From Ardenticatenales bacterium (GTDB lineage: Bacteria; Chloroflexota; Anaerolineae; Promineifilales; Promineifilaceae), in assembly GCA_020634575.1 (NCBI GenBank), contig JACKBM010000006.1, positions 62,001 through 126,000 on the forward strand: a DNA stretch of 64,000 bases, in the 5' to 3' direction. The notes beneath the pieces are model-generated. The model saw only the letters and a program-made list of their open reading frames with translations, had not been told where the DNA came from and searched no databases. The translations under genes were made by a program, and so were the position numbers. Positions 45,357 to 54,543 of this stretch are shown here, piece by piece. Numbering within the stretch: position 1 is the stretch's first letter; every line of letters begins with the position of its first letter.

Positions 45357-47392
45357 TCCGCTGCGGCAATCTGCGCTTCTGCATCCATCTGCCGGGCCAA
45401 CTTGCGGCCGGCCGCCACATCCACTTTGCCCAACAAATACATGCCGATGGCGAAGAACAGGATCAAGCTGAGCACACCTGGCCGGCTGCTCTGGAAAATG
45501 GCCACTGACAGGACAAAAACCAGCGGGCTCAGGAAGGAGGCAAATTTGGACATGATGCTGAAGAAGCCGAAGAACTCGCCGCTCTTGCTGGCCGGTGTCA
45601 TGCTGGCATAGAGGCTGCGGCTTAAAGCCTGGCTACCGCCCTGGACAATGGCCACCAACCAGGCCAGGAACCAGAACTCGATCACCGAATTGAGGAAATA
45701 CCCCCAGACAGCGATGATCGCATAGGCGCTCAGCGCCAGCAGGATGCTGCGCTTCGTGTCCAGCCAGGCCGCCATGGGCGAAAACAGCGCCCGGCCCAGC
45801 AGCAGGGAAAAGACAGCCGCGACCGCCTGACTGGCCAGCAGGATCCCGATGATGCCGCCCAGGTTGCTGTCTCTAAGTGGCGGCAAGACCTCGATGGCCG
45901 CGACCGAGAGCAAGTCGCCGCTGCTGTTTTCATTGCGCCCGCCATCGTTGGTCAGGATCAGTTCATGAACCCCTTCGCCCTCGGCCTGGAAGGAGCTGGT
46001 GACGGCATAGCGCAATGATTCGCTGTAGGCATCGATCTGTACGGGCTCACCGTCTTCGTCGAGCAGGGGGGCACCGTCGATGCTGACATTCCAGATGCCG
46101 TGATCCGGGCCGGTGGAATGGGTCAGGCGCAAGGCCTGGCCGTTAAATGGCAGGCGAACCTCGCTGCTTGGCTCGGGCGAACTGACATAGAAAGCATCAT
46201 TTTCGGCTTCATTGCACCAGAACGCATACCAGCTACAGCCGGTGCCCAACAGGTCGGCTGACACGCGCTCTTCTGTCCATTGCCCAGCCAGGGCAAAGCC
46301 GCCATCCAGGACGGCATGGCTGCCCTGGCCAACTGCCTCGCCGACCGCGACAAAATCAGGGGATGGGGTCCCGGTCAGGCTCTGGGGCAAGAGGCGGCTG
46401 CCCAGAATGCCCACCAGGGGCAGAACCAAAATGTTGAAGACCACGAAGGCAACGTAGATCGGTTGCCATTTATTGCCCTGACTGGGCAGGTTGCCGAACA
46501 CCAGGCTGTAGGGGATGCCCACAAACTGCACCAGCAGGATGGCCAGAATCAGCTCGGTGCTGCCGAAGCCCAGCTCGGCGCCGTAAATGGCGGCCACGCT
46601 AATCACGATGCCGATGCCGTCATTGTAGATGAGGAAAGCGATAAGGTAGCGGAACAGATCCCGGTATTGGCTGATGTGGCTGAGCGTTGTCCAGATCTGT
46701 CCAAAGCTGACACGCCATAGGCTCTCGCCGGGCGCCAGCTGCTTGCTGACCGACACCGGCTCGGGCACTTCGCGGAAAATCGGGATGGAAAAGACGGCCC
46801 ACCAGATCGCCACGGAAAGCAACGAGTAACGCACGCCCCAGTTGCCATCCATCGTAAAAATCATGACGACATTGATCGCCAGCAACAAACCGCCGCCCAG
46901 ATAACCAAGAGCGTAACCGTAGGTCGAAACGCGATCCTGGTCTTCTTCACGGGCAACATGCGGTAATAGCGCATCGTAAAACACGTTGGCGGCGCCAAAG
47001 CCAATACGGCCCACAATAAACAGGATGGAAGCCAACAACCAGTCGCCAGAATCGACCAGGACCATCAGACCCGTGCCAATGACGCCGATAGTGACAAAGA
47101 CAGAGAGGAATTTCTTCTTGCCGCGCATGATGTCGGAAACAGTGCCCAGGATGGGTGATATCAGCGCGACGATGAAGACGGAAATACTGAGGGTTACTGA
47201 CCAATATTGGGTGGCCACGGCTGCGCTGGGCAGTGTGGAGCCAGCAACCTGGCTGTAGTATACCGGTAGGACGGCAGCAAGGATGGTTGTGGCGAAGGCG
47301 CTATTGGCCCAATCATACAGGGCCCAGGCCCGTGTCCGGCGCTTGTATTCGGCGTCAGACAACTTCGCCACAGGGACGGCGTGTGCGGTCAT
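45353..47392 (-). CDS. UMF1/Atg22-like MFS transporter with an inserted extracytoplasmic domain
   Basis: The 679-residue protein begins with the family phrase RAWALYDWANSAFATTILAA and has the usual MFS helices up to about residue 331 and again from about 508. Between them lies an insert of about 175 residues (GTPSPDFVAVGEAVGQ to LSVAAIEVLPPL) without membrane segments. It is rich in strands and Trp/Cys (CSWYAFWCNEAE) and resembles a jelly-roll or carbohydrate-binding sandwich. Atg22-like relatives export amino acids or act in unknown efflux; ordinary members are about 430-500 residues. GGAGGAG precedes the ATG. Confidence 0.88.
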   Translation of the reverse strand: MTAHAVPVAKLSDAEYKRRTRAWALYDWANSAFATTILAAVLPVYYSQVAGSTLPSAAVATQYWSVTLSISVFIVALISPILGTVSDIMRGKKKFLSVFVTIGVIGTGLMVLVDSGDWLLASILFIVGRIGFGAANVFYDALLPHVAREEDQDRVSTYGYALGYLGGGLLLAINVVMIFTMDGNWGVRYSLLSVAIWWAVFSIPIFREVPEPVSVSKQLAPGESLWRVSFGQIWTTLSHISQYRDLFRYLIAFLIYNDGIGIVISVAAIYGAELGFGSTELILAILLVQFVGIPYSLVFGNLPSQGNKWQPIYVAFVVFNILVLPLVGILGSRLLPQSLTGTPSPDFVAVGEAVGQGSHAVLDGGFALAGQWTEERVSADLLGTGCSWYAFWCNEAENDAFYVSSPEPSSEVRLPFNGQALRLTHSTGPDHGIWNVSIDGAPLLDEDGEPVQIDAYSESLRYAVTSSFQAEGEGVHELILTNDGGRNENSSGDLLSVAAIEVLPPLRDSNLGGIIGILLASQAVAAVFSLLLGRALFSPMAAWLDTKRSILLALSAYAIIAVWGYFLNSVIEFWFLAWLVAIVQGGSQALSRSLYASMTPASKSGEFFGFFSIMSKFASFLSPLVFVLSVAIFQSSRPGVLSLILFFAIGMYLLGKVDVAAGRKLARQMDAEAQIAAAD

Positions 47393-47434
47393 CGATTTTC
47401 TCCTCCCTTCACGACGGGCCAGCCCGACTGTCAG

Positions 47435-49069
47435 CTAGCCACCATCATCCAGGAATGCTTGCGGGGCGTAAAAAGAATTCAGACAAGCATCGTAGTCATT
47501 CCCGATAATGACCCGGTAATCATAATCCGATACGGTGTCAGGGTCCAATCCAATTTCTGCCTGATAAATATCCACGACCCAGCTGAAGAGCCAATCGTAT
47601 GATCCCTTGAAATTGGCGCCGTAATAAACCGCTTCTGTCTGGTCCTGGGGCGGCAGGGTGGTCTCGCTGATGGTTGGCAGGAAGCCATACCAGGCGAGGT
47701 TTTCTGCCGCCAGCTGCACCATCGTTTCGTTCTCGGTGGCGCTGACGATCTCAACCCGGATGGGTGCCCGGGTTGCCACGGTCAGAGCAGGTGGTTCAAA
47801 GAGCCGCCGGAAAGTTTCACCCATCATGTTGTCGCCGGACCAGATAGGGAGCTGCACCTGGGCGCCGGTCGCCGGCACCACCCAGCTCTCGGTTTTGCCG
47901 ACGACGTAGAGATGCTGCACGCCGTTTTCGCGAATGGCCGGCGCCAATGTCGCCAGCTGTAGCAGCCGGCCGATGTCCAGGTCCGTCTCCACCTTGTCCT
48001 GATAGGTGTTGTACAACGTAGGCGCTTCGGTCACCAGACCGAGGTCTACGCCTTCGTTGAGGATGGCGCGCAACACCTGCTGCTGCCGCCGGCCCCGATC
48101 CCAGTCGCTGGTCGCCTGGCGCGAGCGGACGTACCAGAGCGCCGTGTCACCATCCATGTGCTGGAAGCCTGGTTCGATAGTGAATCGTTCCCAATTGTCC
48201 TCATCCTGCGGATCCAGCTCCGGCGACTTCAGCCGCCAATCGGTCATGCCGCAGGTGACCGGTACCGTTACGCCGTCAATGGCGTCAACCACGTCGACAA
48301 AGCTCTTGAAGTCGATCAGCGCATAATAGTGAACGGGGACGCCGAAATTGTACAGGATTGTGTCGGTCAGCTGGACGACCGGGCCGCCCGGATAATTGAC
48401 AGCCGCGCCGTGAGCCATGGCTGTGTTGATCCGGTTCATGCGCCAGCCGGGAATGTAGACAAACAAGTCGCGGGGCAGCGACAGCATAGAGGCGGTTTCT
48501 GTCTCCCGATTAATGGAGACGAGAATGATGACATCCGTCCGCTGGGCGCCACCTTCGCCGCTGGCATCATCTACGCCGAGCAACAAGATATTGGTTGTTT
48601 TGCCGCCGACGGCAAAGGTAGGCACGGCGGTCGGAATGACGGTGGGCGGCGTCGAGGTGGGCAGCCCGTCAGTGGAATAGGATTCCCAGGTGGCCAGGGT
48701 GGGTTCGAGCTGCGGCACACTTGTCGGCGTATTGGTGGGAATGGGTGTGAACGTCGGCGTGTTGGAGGCCGTGGGGGACGGCCCGGGCGTGCCCGTGTTG
48801 GTCACCGTCGGGATGGCTGTGTTGGTAGGCGGGACGGTGGCGGTCGGCGCCGTTGTATTAGTGGCGGTGGGCAAATCCGCTACGGCAGTGGCCGCAAGTG
48901 TCGGTAACGAGGCTGGCGTGGTTGCTTGCGGATTATTATTGCTGTCACCAGGCCCCTGGCAGCTTGCCAGCAACATGGTTAAGAGGAGCAACGCCCAGCT
49001 GAGCGCAAAAGGAAAACGTTTAACGGATGAGTGAATCAAGTGCAAGCCTTCTTGCCTCCCTGACAACAT
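47435..49069 (-). CDS. LytR-CpsA-Psr (LCP) family glycopolymer ligase
   Basis: The 544-residue protein has a hydrophobic export segment (FALSWALLLLTMLLASC, with a possible lipobox) and a long Thr/Pro linker (residues 50-140). The LCP domain follows: TTNILLLGVDD, RTDVIILVSINRE, SLPRDLFVYIP, YALIDFKSFVDVVDAIDGV and DWDRGRRQQQVLRA, with the conserved Arg residues that bind the pyrophosphate. A LytR_C-like domain ends the chain. LCP proteins attach lipid-linked glycopolymers to the cell wall. The ATG at 49069 has a weak site; TTG at 49045, nine bases after GGAGG, is an alternative. Confidence 0.92.
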   Translation of the reverse strand: MLSGRQEGLHLIHSSVKRFPFALSWALLLLTMLLASCQGPGDSNNNPQATTPASLPTLAATAVADLPTATNTTAPTATVPPTNTAIPTVTNTGTPGPSPTASNTPTFTPIPTNTPTSVPQLEPTLATWESYSTDGLPTSTPPTVIPTAVPTFAVGGKTTNILLLGVDDASGEGGAQRTDVIILVSINRETETASMLSLPRDLFVYIPGWRMNRINTAMAHGAAVNYPGGPVVQLTDTILYNFGVPVHYYALIDFKSFVDVVDAIDGVTVPVTCGMTDWRLKSPELDPQDEDNWERFTIEPGFQHMDGDTALWYVRSRQATSDWDRGRRQQQVLRAILNEGVDLGLVTEAPTLYNTYQDKVETDLDIGRLLQLATLAPAIRENGVQHLYVVGKTESWVVPATGAQVQLPIWSGDNMMGETFRRLFEPPALTVATRAPIRVEIVSATENETMVQLAAENLAWYGFLPTISETTLPPQDQTEAVYYGANFKGSYDWLFSWVVDIYQAEIGLDPDTVSDYDYRVIIGNDYDACLNSFYAPQAFLDDGG

Positions 49070-49191
49070 GCAGGATCAGCCCGGCCGATCCCTCAGGCAA
49101 ACCATGCCCCAAAATGAGTACCCGGAGGGCCGTAGCCGTTTCCCCGGCCGGTTCCGTGCACTCCTCTAAACAGGGGCGAGCGGCGGTCTGC

Positions 49192-50097
49192 CTACAGGCG
49201 TTCGCCAAACGTGTGCTGCGTCCGGCGGAAAAAGATGTAGCCCAGGACAAATGTGAGCAACGCCGTCACAAATGTGCGCAAAAAATAAGCCGGATCCATG
49301 CTGGCGGGGCCACTGCCCTCCCAGGTGCCCCACAACACAGTCCGGTAGCCGTCGATAATCGAAGCCATCGGGTTCACCCACCGCATGATCGTGGCCACAC
49401 TGAAGCCCAGGACCGTCCGGCCGCTCTCAGTTAACCATTCAAATGGGTAAAAAACCGGCGTCAGGAAAAACCAGGCCAGGATGCCCACATCCAGCAACAT
49501 CATGACATCGCGATAATGAACGTGCAGTGCGCTGGTAAACAGTGTCAGGCCCAGGGCAAAAAGGATCTGGGCCAGCAAAATAAAAGGTACCCAGATCGCG
49601 AAGCGCGTCAGGCCGATGCCCGCGACATAAAGCAGGGCCACCAGCACAATAAAGGCGATGCCAAAGTTAATCAGATGGGAAATCGTCGAGGCAATTGGCA
49701 GCAGCTCACGTGGGAAGTAAACCTTCTTGATCAGATGGCTGTTCGCCGTGATCGAGGTGGTCCCGCCCATCAGGCTATGATTGAAAAAATTCCAGGGCAA
49801 CAGGCCGCTCAGGATGAAGATGTGGTAGTTGGGCACATCATTAGGCAGCAGCACAGTAAAGACGATCCAGAAGACCGACATCATCAGCAGCGGGTTCAAC
49901 AGGCTCCACAAAACGCCGAGGATGGAGTTTTTGTAGCGGACCTTGAGATCCCGCACGACCAGGTTGCGCAGCAAATAACGGGACCGGAACAGTTCGGAAA
50001 GGCGATTGCCCTCTTTTTCCCAGGCAGAGATGCCGCTTGTATGACGTTCTGCAGACGCCGAGGCAGCCCCCGAAATGTCTGTTGTTGGTGATGACAT
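49192..50097 (-). CDS. ABC-2 type polysaccharide export permease
   Basis: The 301-residue protein has a charged N-terminus and then six membrane helices. The phrases RYLLRNLVVRDLKVRYKNSILGVLWSLLNP and YFPRELLPIASTISHLINFG are typical of Wzm/TagG permeases that export O-antigen or teichoic-acid-like polymers. The matching Wzt/TagH ATPase is not in the window. It lies between the GT39-like gene (50219) and the LCP gene, all on the minus strand, so it belongs to the polymer export locus. Confidence 0.93.
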   Translation of the reverse strand: MSSPTTDISGAASASAERHTSGISAWEKEGNRLSELFRSRYLLRNLVVRDLKVRYKNSILGVLWSLLNPLLMMSVFWIVFTVLLPNDVPNYHIFILSGLLPWNFFNHSLMGGTTSITANSHLIKKVYFPRELLPIASTISHLINFGIAFIVLVALLYVAGIGLTRFAIWVPFILLAQILFALGLTLFTSALHVHYRDVMMLLDVGILAWFFLTPVFYPFEWLTESGRTVLGFSVATIMRWVNPMASIIDGYRTVLWGTWEGSGPASMDPAYFLRTFVTALLTFVLGYIFFRRTQHTFGERL

Positions 50098-50218
50098 GGT
50101 CGTTTTTCAGGCTCCGAAAACTAGATGCTCAATGGGAGCAGACAATCGGGCATTATAGCGCAAACGGCCGATTTACGAAATGTACCCCGGCACAGAGCGT
50201 CGGTATTTCACATGGTTT

Positions 50219-51985
50219 TCAGCGACTTGTCGGCGGGCTTAGGGACCAGCTGGCCAGGCCGAGACCCAGCCGGTAAGGTGGGCGGGTATCAGGCGTGCCG
50301 GCGCCGGGGACGTGGAAGGTGAGTTCGTTCAGACCGGCTTGCATGAGTTCGCCCGGCAGCAGGACTTGCAGGGTCGTTGTGCCCGTAGCCCCCGGCAACG
50401 TCAGGCTGGTAACTGGTTCCTCGTTGAGCGAGATGTCGAATTCAGTCACGCCCAGCCAGCGCGTTTCCAGCAGCAGAACATAGTCGCCTGATGGCTGCAT
50501 CCCCAGGTTGAACAGCAAACTGCTCCGCTCACACTCACTCCAGCGCCAATCATCAGCCACATCTGACCAGCCCGGGTAAAGGGCGGTTGGGGCAGTGACT
50601 GGCTGGTGCAACGCTCCTGTAACAGGAGCTATTGTGGCGATACGCTCCCAGACAAACGCCTCATTTCGTTCGCATAGCGCGGCGGCGCTGGTCCCGATCT
50701 GCGGGTAACGCCAGGAAAAGGCGATTTCAGGGTGTTCGTCAATATTCGGTGGGATGGCGCCGTTCCAGCGGCCGGTTTGCACATTGAAAAGGCCCTGGTA
50801 ACTGTGAATCCAGATCGCGACAAGCCCCAGCACGGCGAACAGGGCCACCCGGTAGTGGCCGGTCCGTCCGCCGCTCAACCGCGGCCAGAGCAGAAAAACC
50901 AGCAGAACGAGCCCCGGCCACCAATCCAGCAACAGCCGCGGCCCGTACGACCAGCCGCCCCACCAGGGCGCCGCCAGCTGGTTCAGCAGCAGCTGGCCCA
51001 GACCCCAGGCAAGAACCAGCCAGAGCCAGGGGCGCTGGTGTACGGGCAACCGGCCGGTCCCCCACGGCAGCAGCAACAGATAAGGCACAAAAACAAAGAG
51101 ACCGCGCGAAGGGCTGAGCAGCTGGCCGTAGAGCGCCGCCAGCAGACCGGTGCCGCTCCCTGCAGCAAGCCGTTCCGGCCGGTAATAAAAGGGGAAGGGC
51201 GTGCCAAACTCATGTTGCGACCAGAGCAGGAAGAGGCCAAACAGCGCCCCGGCCATGATAAGCGCCGGCCAGAACAATGCCCGCTGCCGCCAGAGGAGAT
51301 AGCCCAGCAGCAGGACAATAAAAACGACCGCCGCCGGCCGGGCCAGATAAGCAATGAAAAGCAGCCCGCCCAGGCTCAACCCGACGGGCCAGGCTGGCAG
51401 TCGCCAGCGCCTCTCCTCCTGGCCGGTCAGCAGCAACAGCGCCAGCAGCATGGCCGCGGCCGTCAGGTGATGGCTCCAGAGCGCCGTCGCCAGCGTGCTG
51501 GCCACCATGCTGCCCAGCGTCAGCAGCAGCGCCAGGCCGTAGCTCTGTTGCCAGGGCAGGTAGTTGCGGCCCAACTGGTAGATCAGCCAGAAAATCAGCG
51601 CCGTGGAGATGGCCGCCAGCCCGTTCTGGATCCGGTTTTGCTCGGCCACGATGGTCAGGTCGCGGCCGCTGAGCCGGGCCAGCCAGACGGGTGGGACCGC
51701 GGCCAGCGAGGTGCCCAGGGGAAAGGCGTAGTAGATGTGGCCGTCCCGGCGCACCAGCACGCGCGCATTGTCCGGGTCGCTCAAGGGCGGCTGGCTGCTG
51801 AACTCGTAGGCATCCAGCCGGACGCTGCCCTGCTCGATGATGGCCAGGGAGACGAGCAGACTGAGGCGCGGGTCGCTGTTGGCTTTGGAGACGGGCGCTC
51901 GGAAGCTCAGCCAGAAGATGGCCAGCGCTGCCGCCAGCAGCAGCAGGCTGGGGGCGAGGGGCAGGCGGCGCCAGCTATTGGCCAC
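50219..51985 (-). CDS. GT39/GT-C-like membrane protein, paralog of 27290-29266
   Basis: I take the GTG at 51985, which overlaps the upstream glycosyltransferase stop by 11 bases; an ATG at 52027 is in frame but would overlap by 53. The product of about 588 residues has 10-11 helices and a soluble C-terminal region with beta-sandwich character. The phrases KANSDPRLSLLVSLAI, YYAFPLGTSLAAVP and NGLAAISTALIFWLIYQL match the paralog at 27290. It probably transfers or handles a lipid-linked sugar for the polysaccharide locus (inference). Confidence 0.78.
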   Translation of the reverse strand: MANSWRRLPLAPSLLLLAAALAIFWLSFRAPVSKANSDPRLSLLVSLAIIEQGSVRLDAYEFSSQPPLSDPDNARVLVRRDGHIYYAFPLGTSLAAVPPVWLARLSGRDLTIVAEQNRIQNGLAAISTALIFWLIYQLGRNYLPWQQSYGLALLLTLGSMVASTLATALWSHHLTAAAMLLALLLLTGQEERRWRLPAWPVGLSLGGLLFIAYLARPAAVVFIVLLLGYLLWRQRALFWPALIMAGALFGLFLLWSQHEFGTPFPFYYRPERLAAGSGTGLLAALYGQLLSPSRGLFVFVPYLLLLPWGTGRLPVHQRPWLWLVLAWGLGQLLLNQLAAPWWGGWSYGPRLLLDWWPGLVLLVFLLWPRLSGGRTGHYRVALFAVLGLVAIWIHSYQGLFNVQTGRWNGAIPPNIDEHPEIAFSWRYPQIGTSAAALCERNEAFVWERIATIAPVTGALHQPVTAPTALYPGWSDVADDWRWSECERSSLLFNLGMQPSGDYVLLLETRWLGVTEFDISLNEEPVTSLTLPGATGTTTLQVLLPGELMQAGLNELTFHVPGAGTPDTRPPYRLGLGLASWSLSPPTSR

Positions 51986-53210
51986 CGGCCAACACCTTTT
52001 CGTAGAGCGCCACGATTTCCTGAACATGGTCGTCAATGTGGCGAACCGGCCGGATCCCCGCCCGCAAGCGCGGCAATAATTCGGGCTCGTCCAGCAATCG
52101 CCGCAGCGCCGCTACCCAGGCCGCGACATCAGCCGGCGCCACCAACAAGCCATCCACCTCCGGCACAATCTTGTCCGGGAGCGCGCCGATATGGGAGCCG
52201 ATGACCGGCAGGCCGGCCACAAACATCTCATCTATGGTTAGTGGCGATGCTTCAAACCATTGGGTGGGCAGGAGCGCCGCATCGGCCTGAGGCAGCCGTT
52301 CCCACACCTGCTGCCGCGTCAGCCGGCCGGCAAACTCGATGCCCGGATGCCGGGCCAGCCGGCGCAGCTCCGCGACGTAGTCGGGAAAATCTGTCAGGCC
52401 GCCGTAAAGGGTGAAGCGAACGGCGTCGGGCGGCAGTTCGTTGACCGCGGCAATGGCCACATGCAGCCCTTTCTGCGGCGCGATACTGCCCAGGTAAACC
52501 AGCTGTAGTGGCCCGGGTTGACGGCGCGCCGCCGGCAGATCTCGGGGGTAGTCGATGCCGTGCCGTATCAATTCGATGGGCGCGGTCACGCCGAGTGCCT
52601 GGTAGCGGCCGCGCACAAACTCGGTTGGGGCGATGCGGGCGGCGGCGTTTTGCAGGATGGTTGCCAGCGTCTGGTTGCGCCGGGCCAGCAACGGGGCGAT
52701 AAGCGGCGCACCCAGCTGCAGGGCGCCGGCGCCGCCCCGCGCCAGGGCGCAGCGGCCGCAATTGATGAAGTGATCCGGGCCGGCGCAAATCGTCTGATCG
52801 TAATTGGTGAGTAGCTGGGCGTTGGCGCAGACCCACCAGTAATCATGGAAGGTGATGAGGTAGGGCACGGAGGAGGCCGCCAGCAGTTCGGCCGGCAGGC
52901 CCATCAGATGCTGGACATGGATCAAATCAGGCTGGTACGCTGCCAGCGCTCCTTGCCAATCCGCCAGCAGGCTTTTCTGGCCGAAGGTGGCCCGGAAGCG
53001 GCGCAGCGGGGTCATCGGGCCGGCGCCGGCCCCCCAGACGCGGGTGCCATCCGGGTCAACCCGCTCAGCCAGCCCCTGGCCGGGCCGGCGGTAGAAGACG
53101 GCTGTCTCATGCCCCAGGAGGCGTAGCTGTTGGCAGAGCTGCTGGGTGTAAAACTCGGTGCCGCCGGTAAACTCGGGCGGGTATTGGTGGGCCAGGTGCA
53201 GGATTTTCAT
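51975..53210 (-). CDS. GT4-family glycosyltransferase
   Basis: The ATG at 53210 overlaps the stop of the upstream glycosyltransferase (ATGA). The 411-residue product has the GT-B fold pattern. The N-domain starts MKILHLAHQYPPEFTGGTEF. The C-domain has LVYLGSIAPQKGLHVAIAA and the donor-binding EX7E motif region WFEASPLTIDEMFVAGLPVI. Retaining GT4 enzymes transfer hexoses from nucleotide sugars. It acts in the cytoplasm on the growing polymer of this locus; the sugar is unknown. Confidence 0.93.
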   Translation of the reverse strand: MKILHLAHQYPPEFTGGTEFYTQQLCQQLRLLGHETAVFYRRPGQGLAERVDPDGTRVWGAGAGPMTPLRRFRATFGQKSLLADWQGALAAYQPDLIHVQHLMGLPAELLAASSVPYLITFHDYWWVCANAQLLTNYDQTICAGPDHFINCGRCALARGGAGALQLGAPLIAPLLARRNQTLATILQNAAARIAPTEFVRGRYQALGVTAPIELIRHGIDYPRDLPAARRQPGPLQLVYLGSIAPQKGLHVAIAAVNELPPDAVRFTLYGGLTDFPDYVAELRRLARHPGIEFAGRLTRQQVWERLPQADAALLPTQWFEASPLTIDEMFVAGLPVIGSHIGALPDKIVPEVDGLLVAPADVAAWVAALRRLLDEPELLPRLRAGIRPVRHIDDHVQEIVALYEKVLAGGQ

Positions 53211-54466
53211 GCCAACTCCTGGTATAGCGCTTCGATGATGTCGATTTTGTCGGGCCAATGATAACGCCGGGCCAGGTTTTGCTGGCCGGTCGCGCCCAGC
53301 TTCGCCGCCAGGGCGTGATCAAGCAGCAGCCGCTTGATGGCCGCTGCCAGCCCGGCGCTGTCGCCAAAATCAACCAGTAGCCCATCCTTTTCGTGGTGGA
53401 CAACGTCCTCCTGCACCCCCCAGGTCCGCGCGGCGATAACCGGCTTCTCATACGCCCACGCCTCCAGGTAAACGATGCCAAACGATTCAACCCGCGAGGG
53501 CAGCACGAGCATGTCGGCCGCGGCCAGCAAATCCTGCTTGTCACTTTCCGGCAGGGCGATATGGAGCTGGATGCGGGCCTGGTCGGGCGCGGGCAACGCG
53601 GCCAGCTGGGCCTGGAAGGGCGCTGTCGGGTGGCCCGCCAGCGTCAGGGTAAATTCGTGGTCGTCCGCCCACAGTTGCTGGGCGGCGGCCAGGAGCTGGT
53701 TGATCCCTTTGTCGGCCGAGAAGGTGCCTAAGAAGAGGACGATGGGGCCGGTTACGTCATGCGTCTGCCGCCAGCGGGCGCCGTTACCGGCCGGTCCCCG
53801 GGCAAAACCAGGCTCCGCCACCCGGATAGCGGCCCGCTCTATGCCCTGGGCGGCGTAAAAATCCGCTTCCGTTGGGGTGATGGTGACGAGGGCATCGCTT
53901 TGTTGGGCCAGGGCGATCTGGTGGCGTTGGGTGTAGAACTGGCTCAGGTTGTCGTGGGCCGGTGCCGGGCCGGCGCCCAGATGGGTAAGCGGATAGTAGA
54001 CAAACGGCAGCCCGCGGCGGCGGGCAAAGTGGAGACCGGCCAGGCTGAACTGTTCGTAGGCGCTGTTGATGCCGGCGACCAGGTCAAAGGGCTCGCTGAG
54101 CCGGTCGAGGTAATGCCAGAGGGCAGGTAGACGGGGTGTTTGCCGGGCCAGCCAGTTGAGCAAGCTCAGGGGCGCCCCGGCCCGGTCAGCCAGCCAGAGA
54201 AGCCGCCGCCAGGCGCGGTAACCCCATTGGCCGCCCGGCCAGTGCCTGAGCGGCAGGCGGTGGATGGTGACGGCGCCATCCCAACCGGCCGGTTCGGCCA
54301 GCCGCGCCTGAGCTGAGTCCCAGAAATATTCAAAATGACCAGCATCACTGGTCAGGATCGTCACATCATGGCCCCGCGCTGCCAGCCGGTTGCTGATCTC
54401 GCGCCAATAATGTTCGGCGCCGCCCTGGGCCGGGTAATAGCGGGGCGTGATGTGCAAAATGCGCAT
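53207..54466 (-). CDS. GT4-family glycosyltransferase
   Basis: The 419-residue protein starts MRILHITPRYYPAQGGAEHY, the GT4 acceptor-domain Gly loop. The C-domain carries PIVLFLGTFSADKGINQLLA and RVESFGIVYLEAWAYEKPVI (EX7E). It is complete and of normal length. Its stop overlaps the start of the next glycosyltransferase by four bases, so the two are translated together. The acceptor and donor are unknown. Confidence 0.93.
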   Translation of the reverse strand: MRILHITPRYYPAQGGAEHYWREISNRLAARGHDVTILTSDAGHFEYFWDSAQARLAEPAGWDGAVTIHRLPLRHWPGGQWGYRAWRRLLWLADRAGAPLSLLNWLARQTPRLPALWHYLDRLSEPFDLVAGINSAYEQFSLAGLHFARRRGLPFVYYPLTHLGAGPAPAHDNLSQFYTQRHQIALAQQSDALVTITPTEADFYAAQGIERAAIRVAEPGFARGPAGNGARWRQTHDVTGPIVLFLGTFSADKGINQLLAAAQQLWADDHEFTLTLAGHPTAPFQAQLAALPAPDQARIQLHIALPESDKQDLLAAADMLVLPSRVESFGIVYLEAWAYEKPVIAARTWGVQEDVVHHEKDGLLVDFGDSAGLAAAIKRLLLDHALAAKLGATGQQNLARRYHWPDKIDIIEALYQELA

Positions 54467-54501
54467 AGCGCATAGTTATATGGCAGGCGGGAAGAAAGGC
54501 A

Positions 54502-54537
54502 AGCGAGGCGGCCGCTGCTCAGGTCGGCCGCCTCGCT
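54502..54537 (-). terminator. Strong hairpin after the first FG-GAP gene
   Basis: AGCGAGGCGGCCG and CGGCCGCCTCGCT form a perfect 13-bp stem around 10 bases. On the minus strand it is followed by TGCCTTTCTTCC. It lies in the 78-base gap after the FG-GAP gene stop (54544) and before the downstream glycosyltransferase start (54466). Confidence 0.7.
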
Positions 54538-54543
54538 AAGGGG

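Noticed and set aside
50732..52204. Plus-strand frame of 490 codons
   Set aside because: Antisense to the GT39-like protein; Gln/Pro/Arg-rich composition without any domain.
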